This document shows positions 18,527 to 25,961 of a stretch of 64,000 nt of DNA, one piece after another. The notes beneath the pieces were generated by a model that worked only from the letters and a program-made list of their open reading frames with translations, was not told where the DNA came from and ran no database searches. Position numbers and translations under genes: made by a program. The first letter of the stretch is position 1. Each line of letters starts with the position of its first letter. The stretch covers positions 62,001 through 126,000 of the forward strand of contig NZ_SBKN01000004.1 in the NCBI RefSeq assembly GCF_004122105.1, read 5' to 3'. This stretch comes from Flavobacterium stagni (lineage in GTDB: Bacteria; Bacteroidota; Bacteroidia; Flavobacteriales; Flavobacteriaceae).

Positions 18527-18557
18527 AAAAAGCAGCCTGAAATTCAGACTGCTTTTT
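18527..18557 (-). terminator. Terminator downstream of the tRNA
   Basis: AAAAAGCAG / CTGCTTTTT with an inner CTGA/TCAG continuation, starting 6 bases past the tRNA 3' end. It is A/T-flanked on both sides and could work in both directions. Confidence 0.75.
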
Positions 18558-18562
18558 ACTAG

Positions 18563-18636
18563 TAGCGAGGACGGGAGTTGAACCCGTGACCTCAGGGTTA
18601 TGAATCCTGCGCTCTAACCGACTGAGCTACCTCGCC
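18563..18636 (-). tRNA. tRNA with CAU anticodon (probably elongator Met)
   Basis: 74-nt cloverleaf read on the minus strand. Acceptor GGCGAGG pairs with CCTCGCT (G-U at the first pair), then TA, D-stem GCTC/GAGC, an anticodon loop TTCATAA with CAT at the anticodon, and T-loop GGTTCAACTCC. The anticodon stem lacks the three G-C pairs of initiator tRNA, so this is elongator Met or a lysidine-modified Ile2 tRNA. No CCA is encoded. It has its own terminator. Confidence 0.9.
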
Positions 18637-18754
18637 AGGACAATGCAAAGCGTTTGCTAATGCGGGTGCAAATATATAATTAATCTATATGTCTGCAAAT
18701 AAATACCGCCAAAAAAAAATATTTTTTTTAAAGTGAAAATTCTTAAATAAATTA

Positions 18755-18762
18755 TATATTTC
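18755..18762 (+). promoter_or_regulatory. -7 box for START-like protein gene
   Basis: TATATTTC, one base from TAnnTTTG, 15 bases before the ATG at 18778 in very AT-rich DNA. Confidence 0.4.
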
Positions 18763-18777
18763 GAAAAAATTTATTTT

Positions 18778-19170
18778 ATGGCACAAAAGGTACGTTACGA
18801 AATCGAGTTCCCCATCAACTCGTCACCTCAATTGCTTTATCAATACATTTCTACGCCATCAGGTTTACAAGAATGGTTTGCCAATACCGTTAATTCTCGC
18901 GGTGAATTTTTTACATTTCATTGGGATGATACGGAAGAAAATGCACGTTTAGCTTCTAAAAAAACAGGAGAGAAAGTTCGATTCAAATGGGTAGATGATA
19001 ATAAAAAAGATACCGAGTATTTTTTTGAACTTCGCATATTAGAAGATGAAATTACCAAAGATGTTTCCTTAATGGTTATCGACTTTGCAGAAGAAGATGA
19101 GGTGGATGAATCCAAACAATTGTGGGAAAATCAAATTTCCGATTTGAAACACGTTATTGGTTCGGTGTAA
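18778..19170 (+). CDS. START-like domain protein (AHSA1-related, Bacteroidota type)
   Basis: 130 residues covering one START-like fold: KVRYEIEFPINSSPQLLYQYISTPSGLQEWFA at the N-terminus is the usual opening of AHSA1/START proteins, followed by FHWDDTEENARL and GEKVRFKWVDD, and a C-terminal helix ISDLKHVIGSV. It is acidic throughout (EEDEVDE). Proteins of this small, nearly universal Bacteroidota family have no proven ligand. The gene has its own -7 box and a short hairpin after the stop that also overlaps the next promoter. Confidence 0.85.
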   Translation: MAQKVRYEIEFPINSSPQLLYQYISTPSGLQEWFANTVNSRGEFFTFHWDDTEENARLASKKTGEKVRFKWVDDNKKDTEYFFELRILEDEITKDVSLMVIDFAEEDEVDESKQLWENQISDLKHVIGSV

Positions 19171-19186
19171 TCTCATTTCAATAAAG

Positions 19187-19194
19187 TATATTTG
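19187..19194 (+). promoter_or_regulatory. -7 box for class IV aminotransferase gene
   Basis: TATATTTG, exact consensus. The predicted start of transcription (about 19198) falls inside the left arm of the hairpin at 19196-19212. Confidence 0.6.
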
Positions 19195-19195
19195 T

Positions 19196-19220
19196 CCCTC
19201 CAAAAAAGAGGGATTTTTTT
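19196..19220 (+). terminator. Short hairpin plus T7 abutting a start codon
   Basis: CCCTC / GAGGG with a 7-nt A-rich loop, then A and seven T, immediately before the ATG at 19221. It could end read-through from the START-like gene. Confidence 0.5.
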
Positions 19221-20039
19221 ATGCTTAATTTCAACGGAACCTTAACCGATAGTTTACCTGTTAGTGTCTACAATCGTGGCCTACTCTATGGCGATGCTTT
19301 GTTTGAAACTGTTCGCGTAACCGCGCAAAAAGTACATTTTGCGGAAGATCATTATTTTCGATTAATGGCTTCGATGCGAATTTTACGTATGCGTATTCCC
19401 GCTAATTTTACCCTGGAATATTTTGAAGAACAACTGTTATCCGTAGTACAAACCAACGGAGCTTTCCGTGTGCGAATGACTGTTTTTCGAAATGAAGGGG
19501 GACGTTATACTCCCAATACCAATACTGTTTCATTTTTTGTAAGCGCTGAAGAATTGGAAAATGAGCAATTCGTTCTTAACTCATCGCCTTGTGAAGTCGA
19601 TTTATACAAAGATTTTCACCTTACCAAACATTTGTTGTCTACCTTAAAAACAACCAACCGATTAATCAATATTGTTGGGTCAGTCTATGCACAAGAAAAC
19701 GGACTGGATAACTGTTTGTTAGTCAATGAAGCTAAAAATGTAGTGGAAAGCCTCAACGGGAATTTATTTATGGTAATGGGAGATACCGTGACAACACCAC
19801 CTTTATCAGAAGGTTGTTTGAACGGCATTATGCGTAAACAAGTGTTGCAAATTGGGAAAAAAATAGAAGGATTGCATTGGGTCGAAGCACCGATTTCTCC
19901 TTTTGATTTGCAAAAAGCCGACGAATTGTTTTATACGAATAGCATACAAGGAATACAATCCATTACCAAATATCGTAAAAAAGAATACGGAAATACAGTG
20001 GCGCAACAGCTAGTCCAAGCGCTGAATGCTTTAGTTTAA
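19221..20039 (+). CDS. PLP-dependent class IV aminotransferase (BCAT/PabC-like)
   Basis: 272 residues. NRGLLYGDALFETVRV is the class IV opening. Lys143 in TLKTTNRLINI aligns with the PLP lysine of PabC-type enzymes (LKHLNRL), and NCLLVNEAKNVVESLNGNLF followed by TPPLSEGCLNGIMRK is the cofactor-binding region. Family members include branched-chain aminotransferase, D-amino acid aminotransferase and aminodeoxychorismate lyase; length and the LKTTNRL motif lean to PabC, but no folate genes are adjacent. The leader has no SD sequence. The 3' end overlaps the converging yqgE gene by 9 bases. Confidence 0.88.
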   Translation: MLNFNGTLTDSLPVSVYNRGLLYGDALFETVRVTAQKVHFAEDHYFRLMASMRILRMRIPANFTLEYFEEQLLSVVQTNGAFRVRMTVFRNEGGRYTPNTNTVSFFVSAEELENEQFVLNSSPCEVDLYKDFHLTKHLLSTLKTTNRLINIVGSVYAQENGLDNCLLVNEAKNVVESLNGNLFMVMGDTVTTPPLSEGCLNGIMRKQVLQIGKKIEGLHWVEAPISPFDLQKADELFYTNSIQGIQSITKYRKKEYGNTVAQQLVQALNALV

Positions 20040-20591
20040 AATTGGATTTTCAGGCGCATTCGACCAAATCAAATAATCGCCACCCAATTCCATGATTTTT
20101 TCTTTCCAAAAATCATTCGAGGATTTGCCTAATATTTTATTTTCATAGGTATTGGTGCAGATAATCCAGGAGTTTACTTGCAATTCGCTTTCCAATTGTT
20201 GGGCGCCCCAACCCGTATAACCCAAGAAAAACCGAATCGAATCCCGTTGAATCGTTCCGTTATTGATCAATTCTTTGGTTAATTCAAAATCGCCTCCCCA
20301 ATAAATTCCGTGAGAAATTTCGATACTATTTGGAAGTAAATCGGGAATAGTATGAATAAAGTATAAGTTGTCCTGCTCCACCGGTCCGCCATTATACACT
20401 TCAAATGAGGATTCGATCTCCGGAATTAAATCATTGATGGAATAATTTAAGGGTTTGTTTAAGATAAAACCCACCGAACCTTCATCGTTATGGTCAGCTA
20501 GCAAAATCACCGACCGATTAAAGGACAAGTCGCCTATAATCGAGGGTTCAGCAATTAAAAGTTGGCCTTTATGGAGTTTTTCGGAGATCAT
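20031..20591 (-). CDS. YqgE/AlgH family protein
   Basis: 186 residues, standard YqgE length. GQLLIAEPSIIGDLSFNRSVILLAD, GSVGFILNKPL, VYNGGPVEQDNLYFIH and RFFLGYTGWGAQQLESEL are the family motifs in order. The function is not settled; AlgH was first linked to alginate regulation in Pseudomonas, but the fold is also compared to phosphorelay-type or nucleic-acid-related proteins. It stands alone between a converging aminotransferase gene and HU. Confidence 0.93.
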   Translation of the reverse strand: MISEKLHKGQLLIAEPSIIGDLSFNRSVILLADHNDEGSVGFILNKPLNYSINDLIPEIESSFEVYNGGPVEQDNLYFIHTIPDLLPNSIEISHGIYWGGDFELTKELINNGTIQRDSIRFFLGYTGWGAQQLESELQVNSWIICTNTYENKILGKSSNDFWKEKIMELGGDYLIWSNAPENPILN

Positions 20592-20654
20592 TTAACAAGC
20601 AATTTTAACTAAAATTACAAAAAAAATCTTCCGATTCCAATTTGAGGCAAAAAA

Positions 20655-20676
20655 AATCCCGATCGAAATCGGGATT
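20655..20676 (-). terminator. HU gene terminator
   Basis: Perfect 9-bp stem AATCCCGAT / ATCGGGATT with CGAA loop; on the minus strand it runs directly into eight T. It lies 25 bases past the HU stop. Confidence 0.9.
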
Positions 20677-20700
20677 AATTTATAGAATATAGGTCTAGAA

Positions 20701-20973
20701 TTAGTTTACAGAACCTTCTAATTCAGCACCAGCTTTAAATTTCACTACATTTTTAGCAGCGATTTTGATCGTTTTACCAGTTTGTGGATTTCTTCCTTCA
20801 CGAGCAGCTCTTTTAGAAACTGACCATGATCCGAAACCTACTAAAGAAACTCTACCACCTTTTTTCAAAGTAGCTCCTACGTTTCCTAAAAATGACTCTA
20901 AAGCTAATTTAGCAGCTGCTTTAGAAATTCCAGCATCAGCAGCAATTGCATCGATTAATTCTGACTTGTTCAT
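20701..20973 (-). CDS. HU-type histone-like DNA-binding protein
   Basis: 90 residues. MNKSELIDAIAADAGISKAAA, LVGFGSWSVSKRAAREGRNPQTGKTIKI and AAKNVVKFKAGAELEG are classic HU; the GRNPQTG arm carries the intercalating Pro. It binds and bends DNA as a dimer and compacts the nucleoid. Codon choice is strongly biased to AT-rich, frequently used codons, as expected for an abundant protein. It has its own promoter (-7 box at 21019-21026) and a perfect terminator. Confidence 0.97.
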   Translation of the reverse strand: MNKSELIDAIAADAGISKAAAKLALESFLGNVGATLKKGGRVSLVGFGSWSVSKRAAREGRNPQTGKTIKIAAKNVVKFKAGAELEGSVN

Positions 20974-21018
20974 AATAATAGTTATTAATTGTTGGTTAAA
21001 CTTAATTGTTAATCAAAA

Positions 21019-21026
21019 CAAATTTA
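21019..21026 (-). promoter_or_regulatory. -7 box for HU gene
   Basis: TAAATTTG on the minus strand, exact TAnnTTTG; predicted leader about 41 nt. Confidence 0.6.
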
Positions 21027-21071
21027 ATAGAAAATCCACAGCACGCAAGCCTTTACCTTTATTTTCGCTTA

Positions 21072-21103
21072 TTTTGTTGATAACTCAAGTGTTTTGTTGA
21101 TAA
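21072..21103 (+). repeat. Tandem TTTTGTTGATAA pair, 20-bp pitch
   Basis: Two identical 12-mers start at 21072 and 21092. Each contains TGTTGATAA, whose complement TTATCAACA is one base from the DnaA box TTATCCACA. They lie just upstream of the HU promoter, between HU and the fmt stop. Confidence 0.6.
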
Positions 21104-21149
21104 GGTGTCGTCAAAACGTTGGAATCGCCCGTTAACAGCGGACTTGTCG

Positions 21150-22097
21150 CTAAAAAGCACTACAATTTTCGCTAAATTTCATTCCATTTAAAATTTCAAA
21201 TGCCGCCATTTGTTTTTTACCTGGAAATTGTAATCGAATCAAATTCAAAAATCCGTCGTTAACCGCAATTTTGATTTCTTTCTTTCCAGTTACCCAAGTT
21301 CCCGGCGCCAAATTGTGCGTTTCTGGTTCCCATGACGCTTCATAAATTTTTACATTCCACTCTTGTTCACCATCTTTTACCATACACCAAGCTGCTGGAT
21401 ACGGCGATAATCCGCGAATTTGATTATAGAGTGCCAAACCCGATTGGGTAAAATCCAATTTACAATTCTCTTTGTTTAATTTGTAGGCCGTTTTAATATC
21501 GGGTGTATCGGTTTGAAGGGTCGTCGTCACCGTTCCGTTTTGAATTTGGTCCAAAGTCTCAACCACCGCTTCACATCCCAATGCCATCAATCGATCGTGT
21601 AAACTTCCTGCGTTTTCCTTTGGATCGATCGCCGTGGTCTTCGCTAAGATCATCGCACCCGTGTCGATTTTGTCATCGATAAAAAAGGTGGTCACTCCCG
21701 TTTCTTTTTCACCATTAATAATAGCCCAATTAATCGGTGCCGCTCCGCGATAGTTGGGAAGTAACGACGCGTGTAAATTAAACGTACCCAATTCCGGCAT
21801 GCGCCAAACGACCTCGGGCAACATACGAAAGGCAACCACCACTTGTACGTTGGCATTTAATGCAGCCAATTCTTGAACAAACATTGGATCTTTTAAATTG
21901 GTCGGCTGCAACAAATGCAATCCTTTCTCCAAAGCATATTCTTTTACTGCTGAATATTTCACTTGCTGTCCACGCCCTGCCGGTTTGTCCACCGCCGTAA
22001 TTACACCAACTACGTTATAATTGTTTTTTAAAATCGTGTCGAGAATCCCCACTGCAAATTCTGGAGTTCCCATAAAAACTATGCGCAAATCATTCAT
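21150..22097 (-). CDS. fmt: Methionyl-tRNA formyltransferase
   Basis: 315 residues from ATG at 22097. LRIVFMGTPEFAVGILDTI, the folate-site NLHASLLPNYRGAAPINWAI, and GVTTFFIDDKIDTGAMIL are the Fmt signatures; the C-terminal OB-like domain follows. It formylates initiator Met-tRNA. The frame is open 24 codons further up, but that part overlaps the recQ coding end in another frame and is not conserved. The start lies one base after the recQ stop, so the two are translated from one mRNA. Confidence 0.96.
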   Translation of the reverse strand: MNDLRIVFMGTPEFAVGILDTILKNNYNVVGVITAVDKPAGRGQQVKYSAVKEYALEKGLHLLQPTNLKDPMFVQELAALNANVQVVVAFRMLPEVVWRMPELGTFNLHASLLPNYRGAAPINWAIINGEKETGVTTFFIDDKIDTGAMILAKTTAIDPKENAGSLHDRLMALGCEAVVETLDQIQNGTVTTTLQTDTPDIKTAYKLNKENCKLDFTQSGLALYNQIRGLSPYPAAWCMVKDGEQEWNVKIYEASWEPETHNLAPGTWVTGKKEIKIAVNDGFLNLIRLQFPGKKQMAAFEILNGMKFSENCSAF

Positions 22098-22098
22098 G

Positions 22099-23991
22099 CT
22101 ATCGTAAACTGTATTTGTTGTTGGGCAACAACCGAATGCGTTCGGCTTCCAACAACGATTGGAGTGCAAAGATAAGTACCTCGTCGGGTTGTGAAAGCAT
22201 TTCTTGTAATTCTCTCGAACTCAAATCGGATTTTTTTAAGGCTTTGAGTAAGGCCTCCGGTAAATCACCCAATTCGACTTTCGACTTTTGAGCGTTGAGA
22301 CAAACCGAACAAATTCCGCAATTTTCTGCTTTCTCTTCTCCAAAATAACGTAATAGATAGCGGGAATTGCATTCATTTGTATTCGCCGTATACGCCAAAA
22401 CCGCTTGTAGTTGCTCGGCTTTCAGTTGGTTCTGACTCGCCAAATATTTGCTCACACGGTTAATCGTGCGCTCATCATCCCGAACTTCATTAAACGTCAG
22501 TTGGGCATCATTCGATTTGGCATGCAATTCGATGAGTCCGCGTTCTTGTAATTTGTGTAAAACCGCCAAGACTTGGGTTTCTGTCCCACCCGATTTCCGT
22601 GCGACTACCGATATATTAATAGGAGTCATCAAATCATAGACACCCGGATGTGTGCGTAATAAGGTCACCACAATGGGTTCGTCCTGCGGATTCAAACTCG
22701 TATACCGCATGACTTCCTTGGATTCAATGATGAATTGTAAGGTCAGTTTTTCTGAAAATTCTTGTGACAAGGTCAGTATTCCCTGGCGATCCAAAAATTG
22801 CAAGGCATTAAAGGTTTTCAGAACGGGCAATTGGTACTTACTGCAAAAACGATTCAGGTTAAACCCAAAGGTTTCATCCAATCCTTCTCCAAAAGCGACC
22901 TGCAAATCCGAACACAGTTTTTTATACACCACATTCAAAAAAGCCTTGTCGGGTAAAACAGCAATAAATTGGTTCTCGGCTTGAAGTCGGTCAGACGCAT
23001 TCGCTAATAAAATGGCATATGCCTTTTCGCCATTACGGCCCGCGCGTCCTGCTTCTTGGTAATAATTTTCAAGGTTAGGAGGGAGGTTGAAATGAAAAAC
23101 GGTGCGAACATTACTTTTGTCAATTCCCATCCCAAAGGCATTCGTAGCCACCATCACCTGCTTTTTTTCTTCCATCCACAAACCCATCTGCTTTTCTTTA
23201 TCCGCCATCGAAAGTCCGCCGTGATAAAAAGTCGCCGTAATCCCTATCGCTTCCAAATGTCCCGCCGTTTCTGCACAAGCTTTGCGGTTAGAAACATAAA
23301 CTATTGATGGGCCCGGATATTTTTTTAAAACATTTTGGGTAAAATACAATTTGTCGGGCGCTGGGTAGACCATGTAGGCCAAATTATCCCGGGCAAACGA
23401 CTTGGTGAACAACTTGGGTTCGTGCAATTGCAATTGGGTAATGATATCGGCTTTGACCCGTTCGGTAGCGGTTGCCGTCAACGCCAAAAAAGGAACTTTC
23501 GGGAAGTGGGTCTTTAAATCCGCTATTTTCAAATAGGCCGGACGAAAATCATGACCCCATTGCGACACACAATGCGCCTCATCAATGGCTATAAGATGGA
23601 TCGGCAAAGCTTTTAATCGCTCCACAATCCAATCGTTTTGCAAACGTTCCGGAGATATATAAAGTAATTTATACCCACCAAACTGGGCGTTGTCGAGCAA
23701 GTCGGATAAAGCATCGGTTCCTACACCACCCGTAATCGCCATCGCTTTAATGTCGTGCATTTGCAATTGATTCACCTGATCTTTCATCAAGGCAATCAAC
23801 GGCGAAATCACCAACACCAAGCCTTCTTTTAAAACGGCCGGCACTTGATAACACAAGGATTTCCCACCGCCTGTCGGCATGAGCCCAAAGGTATCGTGAC
23901 CGTCCAGAACCGACTGAATAATGGCCTCCTGCGGTTCGCGAAACGCCGCATAATTCCAATGCTTTTTTAAAATGTCATGTAATGCACTCAT
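22099..23991 (-). CDS. recQ: ATP-dependent DNA helicase RecQ
   Basis: 630 residues. Motif I TGGGKS at 40-45, DEAH at 137-140 followed by the aromatic-rich loop CVSQWGHDFRP, and motif VI YYQEAGRAGRNG are present. The zinc-binding region is NECNSRYLLRYFGEEKAENCGICSVC near 540-565, with a winged-helix-like tail after it. I see no HRDC domain, which E. coli RecQ carries at its end. It is a 3'-5' helicase in recombination repair and fork restart. It is first in a two-gene unit with fmt, from a consensus -7 box at 24016-24023. Confidence 0.95.
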   Translation of the reverse strand: MSALHDILKKHWNYAAFREPQEAIIQSVLDGHDTFGLMPTGGGKSLCYQVPAVLKEGLVLVISPLIALMKDQVNQLQMHDIKAMAITGGVGTDALSDLLDNAQFGGYKLLYISPERLQNDWIVERLKALPIHLIAIDEAHCVSQWGHDFRPAYLKIADLKTHFPKVPFLALTATATERVKADIITQLQLHEPKLFTKSFARDNLAYMVYPAPDKLYFTQNVLKKYPGPSIVYVSNRKACAETAGHLEAIGITATFYHGGLSMADKEKQMGLWMEEKKQVMVATNAFGMGIDKSNVRTVFHFNLPPNLENYYQEAGRAGRNGEKAYAILLANASDRLQAENQFIAVLPDKAFLNVVYKKLCSDLQVAFGEGLDETFGFNLNRFCSKYQLPVLKTFNALQFLDRQGILTLSQEFSEKLTLQFIIESKEVMRYTSLNPQDEPIVVTLLRTHPGVYDLMTPINISVVARKSGGTETQVLAVLHKLQERGLIELHAKSNDAQLTFNEVRDDERTINRVSKYLASQNQLKAEQLQAVLAYTANTNECNSRYLLRYFGEEKAENCGICSVCLNAQKSKVELGDLPEALLKALKKSDLSSRELQEMLSQPDEVLIFALQSLLEAERIRLLPNNKYSLR

Positions 23992-24015
23992 TCGGTTCAG
24001 GGCTTGCCTTCACCA

Positions 24016-24023
24016 CAAAGATA
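24016..24023 (-). promoter_or_regulatory. -7 box for recQ-fmt
   Basis: TATCTTTG on the minus strand, exact match, about 25 bases before the recQ start. Confidence 0.6.
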
Positions 24024-24031
24024 ACGGAATA

Positions 24032-24565
24032 TTACAACTGATTCAGGATAAATTCGATGCGCGATTCCACGGTTCCCACGGGAACTTCAACCAAGTCGTA
24101 GCCATACGAACGGTAGGTTTCCCGTAAATGATTGTAAATCAGTTGGGCTTGCTCAAAGTTTTCATAACGGGCTTCGTCACTTTGATAAATCGCTTCCCAA
24201 GGCGGTAAAATAAAAACTTTGGAATAGGTGTGCTCCTTGCAGGCTTGGTCAAAAAAAGCCGGATACGCATCGCCAATATAATGCATATAGGCTAAAATAT
24301 CCGGAATGCCGCGGTCCAAAAAAACGCGTTCGTGGGTTTCTTCTTGGGCACTAAAATATTGTTTTTTGCGTCCTTCCAACAAGAGTTCGCTGAACAACAA
24401 CGGTTTCTCCAAAAACAACTGTTCAATCCCTTGTTCACGGGCTTCGAGCGTAATTTGTCGCGAAATTTCAGGATAGCATAAATGCCCCATTTCGACCATC
24501 TGGTTGATAATCGTCGTTTTCCCCGTGCCGGGTCCGCCCGTAATCACAATAATCGATTGACTCAT
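24032..24565 (-). CDS. AAA_28-type P-loop ATPase, NadR-kinase-like
   Basis: 177 residues. The P-loop GGPGTGKT is at 10-17. RVFLDRGIPDILAYMHYIGD holds the Walker-B-like acidic pair, and LPPWEAIYQSDEARYENFEQAQLIYNHLRETYRSYGYDLVEVP is the lid and C-terminal part of the AAA_28/NadR-like nucleoside kinase group. A small-molecule kinase activity is plausible, but the substrate is unknown. It is a single gene with a consensus -7 box at 24582-24589, ending 40 bases before the recQ start on the same strand. Confidence 0.78.
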   Translation of the reverse strand: MSQSIIVITGGPGTGKTTIINQMVEMGHLCYPEISRQITLEAREQGIEQLFLEKPLLFSELLLEGRKKQYFSAQEETHERVFLDRGIPDILAYMHYIGDAYPAFFDQACKEHTYSKVFILPPWEAIYQSDEARYENFEQAQLIYNHLRETYRSYGYDLVEVPVGTVESRIEFILNQL

Positions 24566-24581
24566 AATCTTTGGAAAGGCG

Positions 24582-24589
24582 CAAATGTA
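24582..24589 (-). promoter_or_regulatory. -7 box for the AAA_28 gene
   Basis: TACATTTG on the minus strand, exact TAnnTTTG, 17 bases from the start codon. Confidence 0.55.
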
Positions 24590-24673
24590 TCGAAATGTTT
24601 TCGAAATTGTAAATGTAAATAGCGATTTTCCATAAGCTCAAAACGAATTCCCTAACAATCAATGCCTTGATTT

Positions 24674-24795
24674 GGGCGTGCCCCCGTGTTCGTTACTGTG
24701 CATATATTCAAGTTTGCATAACACGGGGTCGGGCTGTCGGGAGTCGCTACCCTCATGCTTCGGGTGAGCTCCAACAATCCCTCCATCCCTCACGC
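24674..24795 (+). repeat. Dispersed structured repeat R1, copy 3 (long form)
   Basis: Third R1 copy and the longest. It has a full inner arm: CCCCGTGTT (24682-24690) pairs with AACACGGGG (24720-24728) around 29 nt. Its terminal arms read GCGTG and CACGC, so the T/A pair of copies 1 and 2 is replaced by G/C on both sides. It occupies most of the 346-bp divergent gap between the AAA_28 and DUF493 genes; the rest of that gap holds only the two promoters and AT-rich sequence. Confidence 0.85.
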
Positions 24796-24893
24796 AAATC
24801 CTGCAAAATTCACTCTAAGTACTGCATTCCAAGTGATGATGATAAACTCATAAACAAACCCTAAACCGCTTAGCAAACTAAAGGCAAATACCG

Positions 24894-24901
24894 TATATTT
24901 G
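24894..24901 (+). promoter_or_regulatory. -7 box for the DUF493-DUF4290-murA unit
   Basis: TATATTTG, exact match; predicted leader 7 nt to ATG 24912 or 13 nt to ATG 24918. Confidence 0.6.
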
Positions 24902-24911
24902 CCCTTATTTA

Positions 24912-25202
24912 ATGAAGATGGATAAAAAAACGGAAGAATTTTACATTCGCCTAAAAGAAGAGTTGCAAGCCACCTCCGATTGGCCCAGTGTGTATTTGTA
25001 TAAATTTATTGTACCTACCGATACCCAAAAAATTGTCATTGTGGAAAACGCATTTGATAACATGGGCGCGGTAATCAATACACAACAGTCTAAAAATGGT
25101 AAATTTACCAGCATTTCGGTAAATGTGATGATGACTTCTCCCGAAGCAGTAGTGGAGAAATATCAAGAACTGTCTACCGTAGAAGGCATTATATCCCTAT
25201 AA
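24912..25202 (+). CDS. DUF493 (YbeD-like) protein
   Basis: 96 residues; a second in-frame ATG two codons on (24918) is equally possible. The chain fits one small ferredoxin-like DUF493/YbeD domain: FYIRLKEELQATSDWPSVYLYKFIVP, then SKNGKFTSISVNVMMTSPEAVVEKYQELSTVEGIISL. The function is unknown; E. coli YbeD is compared to regulatory ACT-like domains. It is followed after 1 bp by the DUF4290 gene and then murA, an arrangement that suggests one transcript. Confidence 0.87.
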   Translation: MKMDKKTEEFYIRLKEELQATSDWPSVYLYKFIVPTDTQKIVIVENAFDNMGAVINTQQSKNGKFTSISVNVMMTSPEAVVEKYQELSTVEGIISL

Positions 25203-25203
25203 T

Positions 25204-25929
25204 ATGGTACCAAAATACATCAAGGAAAATGCACACGACACTGTGCAACATTTGGAATACAACGCTGAACGATCCGCTTTGTTCATTCCCGAATACGGTC
25301 GTCATTTGCAAAAACTAATCGATCATGTTGTGCTCATCGAAAATCGTGACGAACGCAACAAAGCGGCACGTTATGTTATCAATGTGATGGGTACTTTAAA
25401 CCCGCACTTGCGTGATGTGCCCGATTTTCAACATAAATTATGGGATCAAATTTTTATCATGTCCGATTTTAAATTGGATGTCGATTCACCCTATCCCATT
25501 CCGACACGTGATGTAATCAATTTGAAACCGGAACGTTTGCCGTATCCGCAAAAGAATCCGAAGTACCGTTTTTATGGAAACAACATCACTTCCATGATCA
25601 ATATTGCCAATTCTTGGGAAGAGGGCGAACTCAAAAGCGCACTCATTATGGTGATCGCCAATCACATGAAAAAATCCTATTTGAGTTGGAACAAAGACAC
25701 CGTGACCGATCAAGTGATCTTCGAACATTTGTACGAACTCTCAGACGGTCGCATCAACCTTTCCCAAAGTGAAGAAGAATTGTCTACCACCACGGACTTA
25801 ATTCGTACCAACAAAAAAATGTCGAATAAAGCCCAACAACCCCTGCCCAAGCACAAAGGTGGTTTTCAAAAGAAAAACAACAATAACAACAACGGGAAAA
25901 AATTTATTAAAAAGAATCACAAAAATTAA
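25204..25929 (+). CDS. DUF4290 protein
   Basis: 241 residues. LEYNAERSALFIPEYGRHLQKLIDHVVLIENRDERNKAARYVINVMG and LKLDVDSPYPIP are typical of DUF4290, a family found in Bacteroidota. The first 185 residues look helical and globular. The tail (from about 215) is basic and Asn/Lys-rich (KKNNNNNNGKKFIKKN) and probably disordered, perhaps nucleic-acid binding. No function is established. It lies between DUF493 and murA with gaps of 1 and 32 bp. Confidence 0.87.
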   Translation: MVPKYIKENAHDTVQHLEYNAERSALFIPEYGRHLQKLIDHVVLIENRDERNKAARYVINVMGTLNPHLRDVPDFQHKLWDQIFIMSDFKLDVDSPYPIPTRDVINLKPERLPYPQKNPKYRFYGNNITSMINIANSWEEGELKSALIMVIANHMKKSYLSWNKDTVTDQVIFEHLYELSDGRINLSQSEEELSTTTDLIRTNKKMSNKAQQPLPKHKGGFQKKNNNNNNGKKFIKKNHKN

Positions 25930-25961
25930 ATAAAGCAAGCCAACTGGCCAATACCAAAAAC

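Larger units (their letters stand above)
18318..18562. other. AT-rich gene-free stretch upstream of the surface protein gene
   Basis: Part of a 460-bp gap without protein-coding genes. It contains the -7 box of the surface protein gene, a weak inverted repeat (CTTACAA / TTGTAAG, 18448-18476) and the tRNA terminator. Nothing else is recognisable. Confidence 0.6.
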
